The notes beneath the pieces were generated by a model, which made no database searches, was not told where the DNA came from, and worked only from the letters and a program-made list of their open reading frames with translations. A stretch of 64,000 bases of DNA from Gilliamella sp. Choc5-1. Its GTDB lineage: Bacteria > Pseudomonadota > Gammaproteobacteria > Enterobacterales > Orbaceae. The DNA lies in assembly GCF_001690595.1 (NCBI RefSeq), contig NZ_LZHH01000111.1, positions 42,924 to 106,923 on the forward strand, written 5' to 3'. Below, piece by piece: positions 19,901 through 29,169 of this stretch (positions within the stretch are counted from its first letter, which is position 1; every line of letters begins with the position of its first letter). The translations under genes were made by a program, and so were the position numbers.

Positions 19901-20769
19901 CAACACAAGATGAATTAACATTACTAGGAAAAGTAAGTATTCCCAAAGGAAAAATAACGGTTGAATCACTACCTGCATCAAGCGTTGATGTATCATCGGA
20001 CGAAGTTATGCTTGATGTCAATCGAAAAGAAATAAAACCTCAAGAATTTGGCATGAAACTCTATAGTCATATCGAAATTGATATCGGTGATAAAGTAACT
20101 GTTGATGCATTTGGCTTAAAAGCTTCGCTTAAAGGTAACTTAATTGCAACACAAACTAATAAAGGACTTGATCTACATGGCGAAGTGTTAATTCCAAAAG
20201 GACGATTTTATGCCTATGGGCAAGACTTGATTATTCATAAAGGGATCATTACCTTTTCAGGAACCACAGATCAAGCAATGCTGGATATTGAAGCAATTCG
20301 TAATCCTGAATCAATGGAAAACAACAACATCATGGCTGGGATTCGTGTTACAGGATCGTCTCAATCCCCTAAAGTTGAAGTGTTTTCAGATCCAGCCATG
20401 TCACAACAAGAAGCCTTATCGTACTTAATTCGAGGCCAAAGTCTTGATAACGCTGAACAAAGTGATAGTGATATGATGACAGCACTACTAGTTGGTATTG
20501 GCACAGCAAAAACAGGCAAATATATTGGCGATATCGGTAATGTATTTGGCATCAAAAATCTAACACTTGATACGCAAGGTGCAGGTAACAACTCCAAAGT
20601 AGTAGTTAGTGGCTATATATTGCCTCACTTACAACTAAAATATGGCGTAGGTATTTTTGATTCACTAGCGACGTTTACTTTGCGTTATAGACTAATGCCC
20701 AACCTTTATTTGGATGCGACATCAAGCTTAGCGCAAACATTAGATATTATTTATCAAATTGATTTTTAA
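16942..20769 (+). CDS. tamB: TamB, inner-membrane-anchored bridge protein of the TAM complex
   Basis: This 1275-residue protein (E. coli TamB 1259) has a basic cytoplasmic start, one signal-anchor helix (about residues 24-46), a long repetitive beta-helical AsmA/YhdP-like body and the DUF490 domain at the end (roughly residues 930-1275, containing GRFYAYGQDLIIHKGIITFSG). The hydrophobic groove of the body is thought to pass lipids across the periplasm. It starts one base after tamA. Confidence 0.95.
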   Translation: MAKNLIRIKKVKKLKRIRKWKKRSVAILAIIIFLITFVILFIYTSLGVKITTYALNKLLPELKIAQVEGTFHDLHIQGLSLELKGIDVQLNDASFSLTGLCLLKTEICINQFNANGVTVNIDTTKIENSPNKIESSTDNQPISQSPFVIKTPLPIDLKKIHLTDIKVTVNDMQFGMSDFTGKATWVSQQIYVYPAVATDLSAIFADNKATDVPVKNADDNNIALNEKITQLFNQPLLESLPQVNIPLDINVTSLTGNNWLLHIGGQDYRFNNVVIQTNIINSRIIVKQLDTDATTPYANGHASVSGEITLRDDWPLLALVKAHTEQNQLNAQFSGKLLGKLLTNATLDGSNQMKINGHINFIEKYLPIMAQIEGKHIQWPIEGQAQYQLNDFATSINGNVQQYQMSAKGNIKGNELANTFFDIAGTGTNQDTIIDHAIIKLPQGEVNIAGKANWQQALQWDTSIKLNNVDITKELPNYPIRLNGQLKTTGSLEGNKWELKLSDLQLKGNINHADLLASGNLFINSENKATANDFAIKWGKNQINLNGSIEKGNLLAKLNLESLSLLVDGMEGSVVGNIKLNGSANNTIIDTNLSINSLSFNAIKVAKANLTGKIEYKEQTSGNIKLTGQSIELPSQTIKNANIELSGNESHHTLTMKINGDPASLTTSLIGKLDKARTKWSGTMPHALLNLGKNNNWQLVKSLDLSYDINNQIPTINAHCWVNDNSSICLDKQLVIAKNTDTIITLKKINLSKLPMLNNGETKLTGNVNGKINIQFNNNNTIPSIKANITSNDVYIQQIVTSQELSIPFKLFKIDAEFNQQQAKLDWNFDLNKLGKINGNIAIIAPTEQKKLTGQLKIDQLALSIINSLLDSKDYAKGAINGMVKFSGSLNDPLLTGNINLKHSEIQSSQLPIDIKSAKVDINFNGKSSTLKGVLTTHAGNVNINGNASWNTFDKWQASLTVNGAAIEVSVPPMIVMTVVPDIKINATQDELTLLGKVSIPKGKITVESLPASSVDVSSDEVMLDVNRKEIKPQEFGMKLYSHIEIDIGDKVTVDAFGLKASLKGNLIATQTNKGLDLHGEVLIPKGRFYAYGQDLIIHKGIITFSGTTDQAMLDIEAIRNPESMENNNIMAGIRVTGSSQSPKVEVFSDPAMSQQEALSYLIRGQSLDNAEQSDSDMMTALLVGIGTAKTGKYIGDIGNVFGIKNLTLDTQGAGNNSKVVVSGYILPHLQLKYGVGIFDSLATFTLRYRLMPNLYLDATSSLAQTLDIIYQIDF

Positions 20770-20778
20770 TATTACGGC

Positions 20779-20820
20779 AAAATCCCTCGCATTTTTTACA
20801 GTAATTTAGAAAATTACAGT
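20779..20820. repeat. Short palindromic repeat, copy 1 (after tamB)
   Basis: The sequence contains the hairpin GTAATTT-AGA-AAATTAC preceded by AATCCCTCGCATTTTTTAC. A diverged copy, in inverted orientation, lies at 63250-63291 with the same hairpin arms. It may also end tamB transcription. Confidence 0.5.
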
Positions 20821-20829
20821 AATAAATAT

Positions 20830-20857
20830 AAAAAACAAAATTAACGCCCATAGGGCG
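20830..20857 (-). terminator. Probable terminator of the CRISPR transcript
   Basis: On the minus strand, CGCCC-TAT-GGGCG is followed by TTAATTTTGTTTTTT. It lies just beyond the degenerate terminal repeat, where a minus-strand crRNA precursor would be expected to end. Confidence 0.6.
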
Positions 20858-20870
20858 CTTATCTGTTATA

Positions 20871-21679
20871 GGTAGGTACTGCCTACACGGCAGTGAACAT
20901 CTACTCAGATGCTGAAATAGCTAAGCGCTGTTTCTAAACTGCCTACACGGCAGTGAACGAACAGCGGCAAAAAAATTCAGCTCAGAATACTTTCTAAACT
21001 GCCTACACGGCAGTGAACATTTTGATACACACTCAATTTACGGCTTTGATTTTCTAAACTGCCTACACGGCAGTGAACTTTATAACGATAGCCGACATTA
21101 ATCGCCAAAATTTCTAAACTGCCTACACGGCAGTGAACAGCCTGATAGTGGTTTTGAAGCGTTTTATTTATTTCTAAACTGCCTACACGGCAGTGAACAG
21201 CCAGTAATGATGATTTGCAAATATTACCAGATTTCTAAACTGCCTACACGGCAGTGAACTTGGTACAGTTCAAATACTGGAACGCCAGTACTTTCTAAAC
21301 TGCCTACACGGCAGTGAACGAGCTACAAGTGCACGATCTTAAATATGGTAATTTCTAAACTGCCTACACGGCAGTGAACTTAAAGCAATACTCAGCTAGT
21401 GCGTGTGCTGTTTTCTAAACTGCCTACACGGCAGTGAACTTTAAACCATGCGTCGGGTGCTTGGCGGGTCATTTCTAAACTGCCTACACGGCAGTGAACT
21501 TTTAACGCCAATGATTGCGCCGGCATTGATTTTTCTAAACTGCCTACACGGCAGTGAACACGGCAGTGTTGAATTCGGCAATACAGTGGCATTTCTAAAC
21601 TGCCTACACGGCAGTGAACCTAAACCGCCGGCACCAGCTCAGGCTCAGCAATTTCTAAACTGCCTACACGGCAGTGAAC
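20871..21679 (-). CRISPR. Type I-F CRISPR array, 14 repeats and 13 spacers, no adjacent cas genes
   Basis: The 28-base repeat begins, in its usual orientation (minus strand), GTTCACTGCCGTGTAGGCAG and ends TTTAGAAA, with the palindrome CTGCC...GGCAG typical of type I-F (Csy) repeats. Repeats start at 20871, 20931, 20991, 21051, 21111, 21171, 21232, 21292, 21352, 21412, 21472, 21532, 21592 and 21652. Spacers are 32 bases, except 33 between the sixth and seventh. The copy at 20871-20898 is degenerate in its outer seven bases, marking the old (trailer) end, so the leader is at the high-coordinate side. No cas1, cas2-3 or csy gene is in the window. Confidence 0.97.
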
Positions 21680-21820
21680 TAGAAGCTAATATACTATCAA
21701 TATAGTATGTAAAAAGGCAAATAGGTATTTAGGTTTTAAAAACCCTTTTTTTAGAGATAAATTTAATTTATTGATTTTATTAACTTTTAAAATATAGCTA
21801 AAAAAAGGGTTTTTGTTTTT
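21680..21820 (-). promoter_or_regulatory. CRISPR leader with 17-base inverted repeat
   Basis: The leader side of the array is AT-rich. It contains a small hairpin ATACTAT-CAAT-ATAGTAT (21691-21708), which could include the -10 region of the crRNA promoter on the minus strand. Beyond it lies a perfect 17-base inverted repeat, AAAAACCCTTTTTTTAG at 21738-21754 and its complement at 21798-21814. The AAACCC/GGGTTT motif recurs in I-F leaders as I remember them. The same arms could fold as a terminator pair insulating the array from hsdM. Confidence 0.6.
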
Positions 21821-22039
21821 AGATTTTGTTGCTTTGTTATTTCTTAATATTTCCCAACTTTAAAGTTCAAAATACCCATTGGCTGAGTTTTTAATAAACG
21901 CTCCAGATGGAAAAATAACAACAAATCAGCTATGCTATAGCACCTATAACAGGTAGCTATAAAATGGCTAATATGAAAGTAAAAATCAGTGACTTTCTAA
22001 TCAGGCAACACCTATTTTTTATTTAGGAATTTTGAAAAT

Positions 22040-23605
22040 ATGACTTCCAATAACGCCCAATCAATGACAGGAACGCAACAACGCGATCAACTACAACGCC
22101 AAATTTGGAAAATTGCCGACGAAGTCCGTGGTGCTGTCGATGGTTGGGATTTTAAACAGTATGTACTTGGTTCTTTGTTTTATCGCTTTATTAGTGAGAA
22201 TTTTGCTAATTATATTGAAGGTGGCGATGAGAGTATCGATTACAGCACATTATCCGACGATGTCATTAACGATGAAGTTAAAAAAGACGCAATAAAAACC
22301 AAAGGCTATTTTATTTATCCTAGCCAACTATTTTGTAAAATTGTAGCGGAAGCTAATACCAATCCAAGTTTAAATACTGACTTGGCTAATATTTTTAATG
22401 CGATTGAAAGCTCAGCCATTGGTTACCCTTCAGAAAGCGATATTAAAGGATTATTTGCCGATTTTGATACCACCAGTAACCGATTAGGTAATACGGTTGC
22501 CGATAAAAACAAACGGTTAGCCGCAGTACTTAATGGTGTTGCCGAGCTTGATTTTGGCGATTTCGCAGACAATAAAATCGATCTGTTTGGCGATGCTTAT
22601 GAGTATTTGATTTCTAATTATGCCTCGAACGCCGGTAAATCAGGTGGTGAATTTTTTACGCCACCGAATGTGTCGAAATTAATCTCACAATTAGCCTTAC
22701 ATAATCAAAAAAAGGTTAATAAAATCTATGACCCGGCGGCTGGTTCGGGTTCTTTATTGTTACAAGCGAAAAAACAGTTTGACGAGCATATTATTGAGGA
22801 TGGATTCTTCGGTCAAGAAATCAACCATACCACCTATAACCTTGCTCGAATGAATATGTTTTTACACAATATCAACTATGATAAATTTGAAATTGCCTTA
22901 GGGGACACGCTGCTTAATCCCAAATTTGGCAACGAAAAGCCATTTGATGCCATTGTTTCAAATCCACCCTATTCAATTAAATGGATTGGCAGTGATGATC
23001 CAACCTTAATCAATGATGACCGATACGCACCTGCCGGTGTACTGGCACCCAAATCGAAAGCCGATTTTGCCTTTATTATGCATGCACTAAGTTATTTGTC
23101 CGAGCGAGGGCGAGCGGCAATTGTTACCTTTCCGGGGATATTTTATCGAGGTGGTGCGGAACAAAAAATTCGTAAATATTTGGTCGATAATGATTTTGTT
23201 GAAACCGTAATCTCGCTCGCACCAAACTTATTTTATGGCACATCGATTGCGGTTAATATTTTAGTGCTTGCCAAAAATAAAACCTTCAAAACAACACAAT
23301 TTATTGATGCTAGCAAACTGTTTAAAAAAGAGACCAATAATAATGTGCTCACTGATGAACATATTCAAGAAATTATGCAAGTATTTGCTAGCAAGCAAGA
23401 TATCGAATATTTTGCTAAATCGGTCGATAATCAAACCATTGCGGAAAATGATTATAATCTATCGGTCAGTTCGTATGTTGAAGCCAAAGATACCCGTGAA
23501 GTGATTGATATCGCCAAGCTTAATGCCGAAATAAAAGATACCGTAGCTAAAATTGATAGTTTACGTTCCCAAATTGATGCAATTGTGGCGGAGATTGAGG
23601 GATGA
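22040..23605 (+). CDS. hsdM: HsdM, type IC restriction-modification methyltransferase subunit
   Basis: The 521-residue protein closely resembles the EcoR124I methylase subunit. It has an N-terminal helical domain ([27 protein letters not shown]), the SAM-binding motif DPAAGSGS from D231, and the adenine-methylase catalytic motif NPPY at 308-311. Two HsdM with one HsdS form the N6-adenine methyltransferase. The ATG of hsdS overlaps its stop (ATGA). The about 220 bases between the CRISPR leader and this gene must hold the operon promoter. Confidence 0.97.
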   Translation: MTSNNAQSMTGTQQRDQLQRQIWKIADEVRGAVDGWDFKQYVLGSLFYRFISENFANYIEGGDESIDYSTLSDDVINDEVKKDAIKTKGYFIYPSQLFCKIVAEANTNPSLNTDLANIFNAIESSAIGYPSESDIKGLFADFDTTSNRLGNTVADKNKRLAAVLNGVAELDFGDFADNKIDLFGDAYEYLISNYASNAGKSGGEFFTPPNVSKLISQLALHNQKKVNKIYDPAAGSGSLLLQAKKQFDEHIIEDGFFGQEINHTTYNLARMNMFLHNINYDKFEIALGDTLLNPKFGNEKPFDAIVSNPPYSIKWIGSDDPTLINDDRYAPAGVLAPKSKADFAFIMHALSYLSERGRAAIVTFPGIFYRGGAEQKIRKYLVDNDFVETVISLAPNLFYGTSIAVNILVLAKNKTFKTTQFIDASKLFKKETNNNVLTDEHIQEIMQVFASKQDIEYFAKSVDNQTIAENDYNLSVSSYVEAKDTREVIDIAKLNAEIKDTVAKIDSLRSQIDAIVAEIEG

Positions 23606-24843
23606 ATAAGAGTAATAACATAACTGAGTTGCTAAAAGGTGTTGAGGTTGATTGGAAAGCTTTGAGCTCTGTTGCCCAATATGTTAGAGGGCTAACTTAT
23701 AACAAAAAAAATGAAAGCAACAATAGCATAGGATATAAAGTACTACGTGCAAATAATATTACACTATCAAACAATACGCTAAATTTCAATGATGTTAAAA
23801 TTATCAATTTGGATACCAAAGTTAAAGATACACAAAAACTTTATAAAAACGATATTTTAATAAGTGCTGCAAGTGGAAGCCGTGAACACGTTGGAAAAGT
23901 TGCTTTCATAACTAATGATATAGATTACTATTTCGGTGGTTTTATGGGCGTGATTAGAACCTCAAACAAAATCAGCCCTCGTTATTTATTTCACATTTTA
24001 ACAAGTGAAATTTTTCAAAATTATCTAAATGAAATGTTGAATAGCTCAACTATAAATAATTTAAGTTCAAAAATTATAGAAGGATTCCAAATTCCCATCC
24101 CCCCTCTACACATTCAAACCGAAATTGTCCGTATTTTAGACACATTCACAGCCCTCACAGCAGAGCTCACAGCAGAGCTCACAGCAGAGCTTACCGCAAG
24201 GAAAAAACAATACAACTATTATCGAGATAAATTGTTGACCTTTCAAGAGGATGAAGTTGAGTGGAAGGCTTTAGAAAGTATAACTTTACCAACAAGCAAT
24301 ATAAGATGGAAAGAAACAGATCGTATTTACAAATATATTGATTTAACTTCTGTTAGTCGTGAAACTAAATCAATTATTGGAACAACTGAAATAACAGCTA
24401 TAAATGCACCAAGTAGAGCACAAAAAGTTGTTGAAGAAAATGATGTTATTTTTGCAACGACTCGTCCAACACTACAAAGATTCACATTAATAGAAAAAGA
24501 GTTTTCTGAGAACATTGCAAGCACAGGTTATTGTGTTTTAAGAGCAAATCGTAATTATATTCTACCTAAATGGATTTACTACAATATTTCATCTACACGA
24601 TTTAATAATTATGTTAATGAAAACCAAAGTGGTACTGCATATCCTTCAATTTCAGATGCAAAAGTAAAACAGTTTAAAATCCCAATTCCCCCACTCAAGG
24701 AACAAGCCCGTATTGTCGAAATTTTAGATAAATTCGATGCGCTTACCAATTCAATCACCGAGGGGTTACCGCGTGAGATAGCATTACGCCAAAAACAATA
24801 TGAATATTATCGGAATTTATTATTAGACTTTCCGAAAGAGTAA
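23602..24843 (+). CDS. hsdS: HsdS, type IC specificity subunit with three TAEL spacer repeats
   Basis: The 413-residue protein has two target-recognition domains (about residues 15-165 and 215-365), each followed by a conserved helix ([19 protein letters not shown] and [19 protein letters not shown]). The central spacer reads [18 protein letters not shown], encoded by three perfect 12-base direct repeats at 24154-24189. In the EcoR124 family two or three such TAEL repeats set the gap in the split recognition sequence to 6 or 7 bases. The DNA target itself cannot be read from the sequence. Confidence 0.95.
   Translation: MNKSNNITELLKGVEVDWKALSSVAQYVRGLTYNKKNESNNSIGYKVLRANNITLSNNTLNFNDVKIINLDTKVKDTQKLYKNDILISAASGSREHVGKVAFITNDIDYYFGGFMGVIRTSNKISPRYLFHILTSEIFQNYLNEMLNSSTINNLSSKIIEGFQIPIPPLHIQTEIVRILDTFTALTAELTAELTAELTARKKQYNYYRDKLLTFQEDEVEWKALESITLPTSNIRWKETDRIYKYIDLTSVSRETKSIIGTTEITAINAPSRAQKVVEENDVIFATTRPTLQRFTLIEKEFSENIASTGYCVLRANRNYILPKWIYYNISSTRFNNYVNENQSGTAYPSISDAKVKQFKIPIPPLKEQARIVEILDKFDALTNSITEGLPREIALRQKQYEYYRNLLLDFPKE
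24154..24189 (+). repeat. Triple 12-base tandem repeat inside hsdS (TAEL spacer)
   Basis: Three identical copies of CTCACAGCAGAG stand head to tail, in frame. Their identity at the DNA level, including third codon positions, allows slippage or unequal crossing-over. This would change HsdS by four residues per unit without a frameshift. Confidence 0.9.
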
Positions 24844-24869
24844 GAATCATAAGATAGAGTTATAAAAAG

Positions 24870-25970
24870 ATGAATACCATATTAAGGAATATTGCTGAAA
24901 AGCTGGATAAAAACAATAGAAAAGTCCAATTAATCTATGCCTTTAACGGTACTGGTAAAACACGTTTATCTCAAACATTTAAAAATTTTATTATATCGCA
25001 GCATAAAGGCGATAAAGAGAATAATGCAGCCTTAACAAGGCACAAAATCCTTTACTATAACGCTTTTACTGAGGATTTATTTGCTTGGGATAATGATAAA
25101 CACCAAGAGGGTGAACATCAATTAATCATAAAACCTAACTCATTTACTGATTGGATTTTGAAAGACCAAGGACAAGACCAAAATATTGTTCGTTACTTTC
25201 AATCCTATACTCACCAAAGATTACTGCCGCATTTCAATGAGGATTTTTCTGCTATTACTTTTTCGCTGGCAGGAGATAATGAGCAGCGTATGGATAATAT
25301 TAAAATATCCAAAGGAGAAGAAAGTAATTTAATTTGGAGTATTTTTTTCACCTTGATTAGTTTGGTGATTGCCGAGCGCAATATTACTGATAAAAGCGAA
25401 CGCTCGACTAATGAATTTGACCATTTACGCTATATTTTTATTGATGATCCCGTCAGTTCGTTGGACGAAAATCATCTTATCCAATTGGCGGTAGATATTG
25501 CCCAATTAATTAAATCTAGTGAATCTAAAATTAAATTTATTATTACGACCCATAACCCACTGTTTTATAATGTACTTTATAATGAATTGAAGTTGTCAAA
25601 CGGTTATATTCTAAGACGATTTGAAGACGGTGAATTTGCATTAGAAGAGAAAAAAGGCGATTCAAATCACTGTTTTTCTTATCATCTTTATTTAAAAGAT
25701 ATTTTACAACAAGCCATTCGCGAACAAAAAATTGAAAAATATCATTTTACCCTTTTACGTAACTTATATGAAAAAACTGCCTGTTTTTTAGGCTATCAGC
25801 AATGGTCAGAATTATTGCCTGACAATAAACAGGCCTATTTAACACGAATTATCAATTTTACAAGTCATTCAAAATTATCCAATGAAATGCCCCCTGAACC
25901 TTCCGATCCTGAAAAGCAGATTGTTGCCTTTTTACTGAATCATTTACTCGAAAATTATAATTTTAAATAG
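24870..25970 (+). CDS. prrC: PrrC-like tRNA-Lys anticodon nuclease guarding the restriction system
   Basis: The 366-residue protein has an ABC-type NTPase domain: Walker A AFNGTGKT (residues 24-31), signature SKGEES (147-152), Walker B YIFIDDP with D192/D193, and H228 in ITTHNP. The C-terminal domain has RNLYE (R297, E301) and H333 in TSHSKL. The spacing R+4 to E and R+36 to H equals the R320/E324/H356 triad of E. coli PrrC, and D264 in GDSNHCFSYHLY matches its D287. PrrC cuts tRNA-Lys next to the wobble base when phage disarms the restriction enzyme. It lies between hsdS and hsdR, as in the E. coli prr locus. E. coli PrrC has 396 residues; most of the difference is at the N-terminal side. 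Confidence 0.92.
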   Translation: MNTILRNIAEKLDKNNRKVQLIYAFNGTGKTRLSQTFKNFIISQHKGDKENNAALTRHKILYYNAFTEDLFAWDNDKHQEGEHQLIIKPNSFTDWILKDQGQDQNIVRYFQSYTHQRLLPHFNEDFSAITFSLAGDNEQRMDNIKISKGEESNLIWSIFFTLISLVIAERNITDKSERSTNEFDHLRYIFIDDPVSSLDENHLIQLAVDIAQLIKSSESKIKFIITTHNPLFYNVLYNELKLSNGYILRRFEDGEFALEEKKGDSNHCFSYHLYLKDILQQAIREQKIEKYHFTLLRNLYEKTACFLGYQQWSELLPDNKQAYLTRIINFTSHSKLSNEMPPEPSDPEKQIVAFLLNHLLENYNFK

Positions 25971-25982
25971 CTGGAATAGACT

Positions 25983-28900
25983 ATGACGACTTATACAAAA
26001 CCAATTGCCGAAACTAATAGCTACATTATTTTAGATAACTACAACAAACTTGAAGAGACGGCTGCTGTTTATCAGACTGAAACGGATTTAGAAAATGAAT
26101 TTATTCATGATTTAGCTCGACAAGGTTATGAATACTTACCGAATTTAAATACGCATGAAAAGTTATTAGCAAATATTCGCGAGCAGTTGCAAACACTAAA
26201 CAAAATGCAATTTACGGATGATGAATGGCAACGTTTTGTATTAGAGTATTTGGATAAACCCAATGAATCGATGATCGATAAAAGTCGCAAAATCCACCAC
26301 GATCATATTTACGATTTTGTTTTTGATGATGGTCATATTCAAAATATCAAACTTTTAGATAAAAAAGAGGTCGCTAATAATAAATTACAAGTTATCCATC
26401 AATTCCAGCAAACTGGTAATTATACAAATCGTTATGATGTGACGATTTTAGTGAATGGCTTGCCGCTTGTGCAAGTTGAACTAAAAAAGCGTGGTATTGC
26501 TATTCGTGAAGCCTTTAATCAAGTACATCGCTATAGTAAAGAGAGTTTTAATCAAGACAATTCACTATTTAAATATTTACAACTGTTTGTTATATCAAAT
26601 GGTACCGATACGCGCTATTTTGCTAACACGACTAAACGTGACAAAAATAGCTTTGATTTTACAATGAATTGGGCAAATGTTAAAAACGAACCAATAAAGG
26701 ATATAAAAGACTTTACCGCAACCTTTTTTGCCAGCCGCACGCTATTAAATGTGTTACTGACTTATTCGGTGCTTGATGTAAATGACACATTGTTAATTAT
26801 GCGCCCTTACCAAATCGCCGCCACCGAGCGTATATTATGGCAAATCATTAGCGCTTATCATGCCAAAAAGTGGAGTAGCTTACAAAGTGGTGGTTTTATT
26901 TGGCACACAACAGGTTCTGGCAAAACATTAACCAGTTTTAAAACGGCACGCCTTGCAACCGAATTAGAATTTATTGATAAAGTTTTTTTTGTGGTGGATC
27001 GTAAAGATCTGGATTATCAAACCATGAAAGAGTATCAAAAATTTTCAAAAGATAGTGTGAATGGTTCAAATAGTACCGCAGGGCTTAAGCGCAATATTGA
27101 GAAAACCGATAATAAAATTATTGTCACCACTATTCAAAAGCTTAATAATTTAATGAAAAGCGATGATAGTTTAGCAATCTATGATAAACATGTGGTATTT
27201 ATTTTTGACGAAGCGCACCGCTCCCAGTTTGGCGAAGCTCAAAAAAACTTAAAGCGTAAATTTAAAAAATATTACCAATTTGGTTTTACTGGTACGCCGA
27301 TTATGCATACTAACGCAATCGGAACGCAAACTACAGCGGATGTTTTTGGTCGTGAACTGCACGCTTATGTATTAACCGATGCAATTCGTGACGAAAAGGT
27401 ACTAAAATTTAAAGTTGACTATAATGATGTGCGTCCTAATTTTAAATCGATAGAGCAAGAACAAAATCTCGAAAAACTCAGCGCTGCTGAAAATAAAAAA
27501 GCATTGCTCCACCCAAACCGTATTGAGCAAATCACGCAATATATTCTGAATAATTTTAAACAAAAAACCCACCGATTAATGGGCAAAAGTAAAGGGTTCA
27601 ATGCCATGTTTGCAGTGAGTAGTGTAGATGCGGCTAAACTCTATTATGAGTCATTCAAAAAACTACAAGAAGGTGCAAATCAGCCGTTAAAAATAGCCAC
27701 GATATTTTCTTATTCTGCTAATGAAGAACAAGATGCGCAAGGTAATTTTGCCGATGAAAGTTTTGAAATAGACGCCTTAAATCAAAGTGCTAAAGAGTTT
27801 TTGGCTTCTGCGATATCAGATTATAATCAGATGTTTAAAGCTAACTTTGATGTCAGTAGCGATCAATTTCAAAACTATTATCGCGATTTGTCTTTAAAAG
27901 TAAAAAATCAAGAAATCGATCTATTAATTGTCGTTGGCATGTTCCTAACTGGCTTTGATGCCCCAACACTTAATACCTTATTTGTTGACAAAAACCTGCG
28001 GTATCATGGGTTAATTCAAGCCTTTTCACGCACCAATCGTATCTATAATGCCACCAAAACCTTTGGTAATATTGTGGCGTTTCGTGATTTAGAACAAGCG
28101 ACCATTGATGCAATAAAAACATTTGGTAAAAGTAATACTCATGAAGTAGTGTTAGAAAAAAGCTTTAAGGAATACATGGAAGGGTTTACTGATAAAGATT
28201 CAGGTAATTTCCACAATGGCTATCTAGCCATCGTTGCCGAGTTACAAGAAAAGTTCCCACGCCCTGATGAAATTATCAAAGAAAAAGATAAAAAAGAGTT
28301 TGTTAAATTATTTGGTGAGTACTTACGTGCTGACAATATATTACAAAATTATGATGAATTTGTTGCATTAAAGGATTTCCAACAATTAGATATGACAGAT
28401 GCGCAAGCAGTTTTAGCGTTTAAAAATAAGCATTATGTGACTGATGAAGATCTGCAAAAAATGCAAGCAGTTAAACTACCGACTGACCGCACAATTCAAA
28501 ATTATCGTTCAACTTATAATGATATTCGTGATTGGCTACGCCGAGAAAAAGAAGCCAATCAACAAGATCAGCAAAGATTTGACTGGGATGATGTGGTTTT
28601 CGAAATTGATCTATTAAAATCGCAAGAGATCAATTTGGATTATATTCTTGAGTTAATTTATGAACAAAATAAACAAGAAAAAACCAAACAGGACATTGTC
28701 GAAGATGCTAAGCGATTAATTCGATCAAGCTTAGAAAATCGAGCTAAAGAAGAGCTAGTTGTAGAGTTTATAAAACAAACTGATCTTGATGCTATTCCAG
28801 ATAAAGCCTCGATTATTGATGCGTTTTTCTTGTATGCACAGCAAGAATTACAGGTAGAGCTTAATTCCTTAATTGAAGAGGAAAATTTAAATGAAGCGGC

Positions 28901-29084
28901 AACAAAACGCTATATTGCATCATCATTAAAGCGAAAATATGCAACCGAAAACGGCACAGAGTTGAACGAGATTTTACCAAAAATGAGTCCGCTGAATCCC
29001 CAATATTTAATTAAAAAGAACCGAGTCTTTGAAAAGATCGCCGCATTGGTTGAAAAGTTTAAGGGTGTTGGTGGTGAAATTTAA
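25983..29084 (+). CDS. hsdR: HsdR, type IC restriction subunit (nuclease and translocase)
   Basis: The 1033-residue protein (EcoR124I HsdR 1038) has an N-terminal PD-(D/E)XK nuclease with D152, E166 and K168 in YDVTILVNG...VELKK. Superfamily 2 helicase domains follow, with Walker A GSGKT (311-315) and DEAH (409-412). The helical C-terminal part docks on the methylase. It translocates DNA and cuts at a distance from unmethylated sites. It starts 12 bases after prrC, with no separate promoter visible, and is followed by a hairpin at 29116-29149. Confidence 0.97.
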   Translation: MTTYTKPIAETNSYIILDNYNKLEETAAVYQTETDLENEFIHDLARQGYEYLPNLNTHEKLLANIREQLQTLNKMQFTDDEWQRFVLEYLDKPNESMIDKSRKIHHDHIYDFVFDDGHIQNIKLLDKKEVANNKLQVIHQFQQTGNYTNRYDVTILVNGLPLVQVELKKRGIAIREAFNQVHRYSKESFNQDNSLFKYLQLFVISNGTDTRYFANTTKRDKNSFDFTMNWANVKNEPIKDIKDFTATFFASRTLLNVLLTYSVLDVNDTLLIMRPYQIAATERILWQIISAYHAKKWSSLQSGGFIWHTTGSGKTLTSFKTARLATELEFIDKVFFVVDRKDLDYQTMKEYQKFSKDSVNGSNSTAGLKRNIEKTDNKIIVTTIQKLNNLMKSDDSLAIYDKHVVFIFDEAHRSQFGEAQKNLKRKFKKYYQFGFTGTPIMHTNAIGTQTTADVFGRELHAYVLTDAIRDEKVLKFKVDYNDVRPNFKSIEQEQNLEKLSAAENKKALLHPNRIEQITQYILNNFKQKTHRLMGKSKGFNAMFAVSSVDAAKLYYESFKKLQEGANQPLKIATIFSYSANEEQDAQGNFADESFEIDALNQSAKEFLASAISDYNQMFKANFDVSSDQFQNYYRDLSLKVKNQEIDLLIVVGMFLTGFDAPTLNTLFVDKNLRYHGLIQAFSRTNRIYNATKTFGNIVAFRDLEQATIDAIKTFGKSNTHEVVLEKSFKEYMEGFTDKDSGNFHNGYLAIVAELQEKFPRPDEIIKEKDKKEFVKLFGEYLRADNILQNYDEFVALKDFQQLDMTDAQAVLAFKNKHYVTDEDLQKMQAVKLPTDRTIQNYRSTYNDIRDWLRREKEANQQDQQRFDWDDVVFEIDLLKSQEINLDYILELIYEQNKQEKTKQDIVEDAKRLIRSSLENRAKEELVVEFIKQTDLDAIPDKASIIDAFFLYAQQELQVELNSLIEEENLNEAATKRYIASSLKRKYATENGTELNEILPKMSPLNPQYLIKKNRVFEKIAALVEKFKGVGGEI

Positions 29085-29115
29085 TTGTTAACAGTTAAAT
29101 TCGCTAATAATTAAA

Positions 29116-29149
29116 GGAAGATGAATGATCGATTTCTTATTCATCTTCC
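29116..29149. terminator. Hairpin between convergent hsdR and gntR-type gene
   Basis: An 11-base perfect stem, GGAAGATGAAT / ATTCATCTTCC, has a 12-base loop. There is no clear T-run, so termination efficiency is uncertain; the position between convergent stops supports the call. Confidence 0.6.
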
Positions 29150-29169
29150 TAATAATTCATCATTCAAAC

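Noticed and set aside
21392..21705. Open frames on both strands with the repeated peptide FLNCLHGSE or VHCRVGSLE
   Set aside because: They are translations of the CRISPR repeats and spacers, not proteins.
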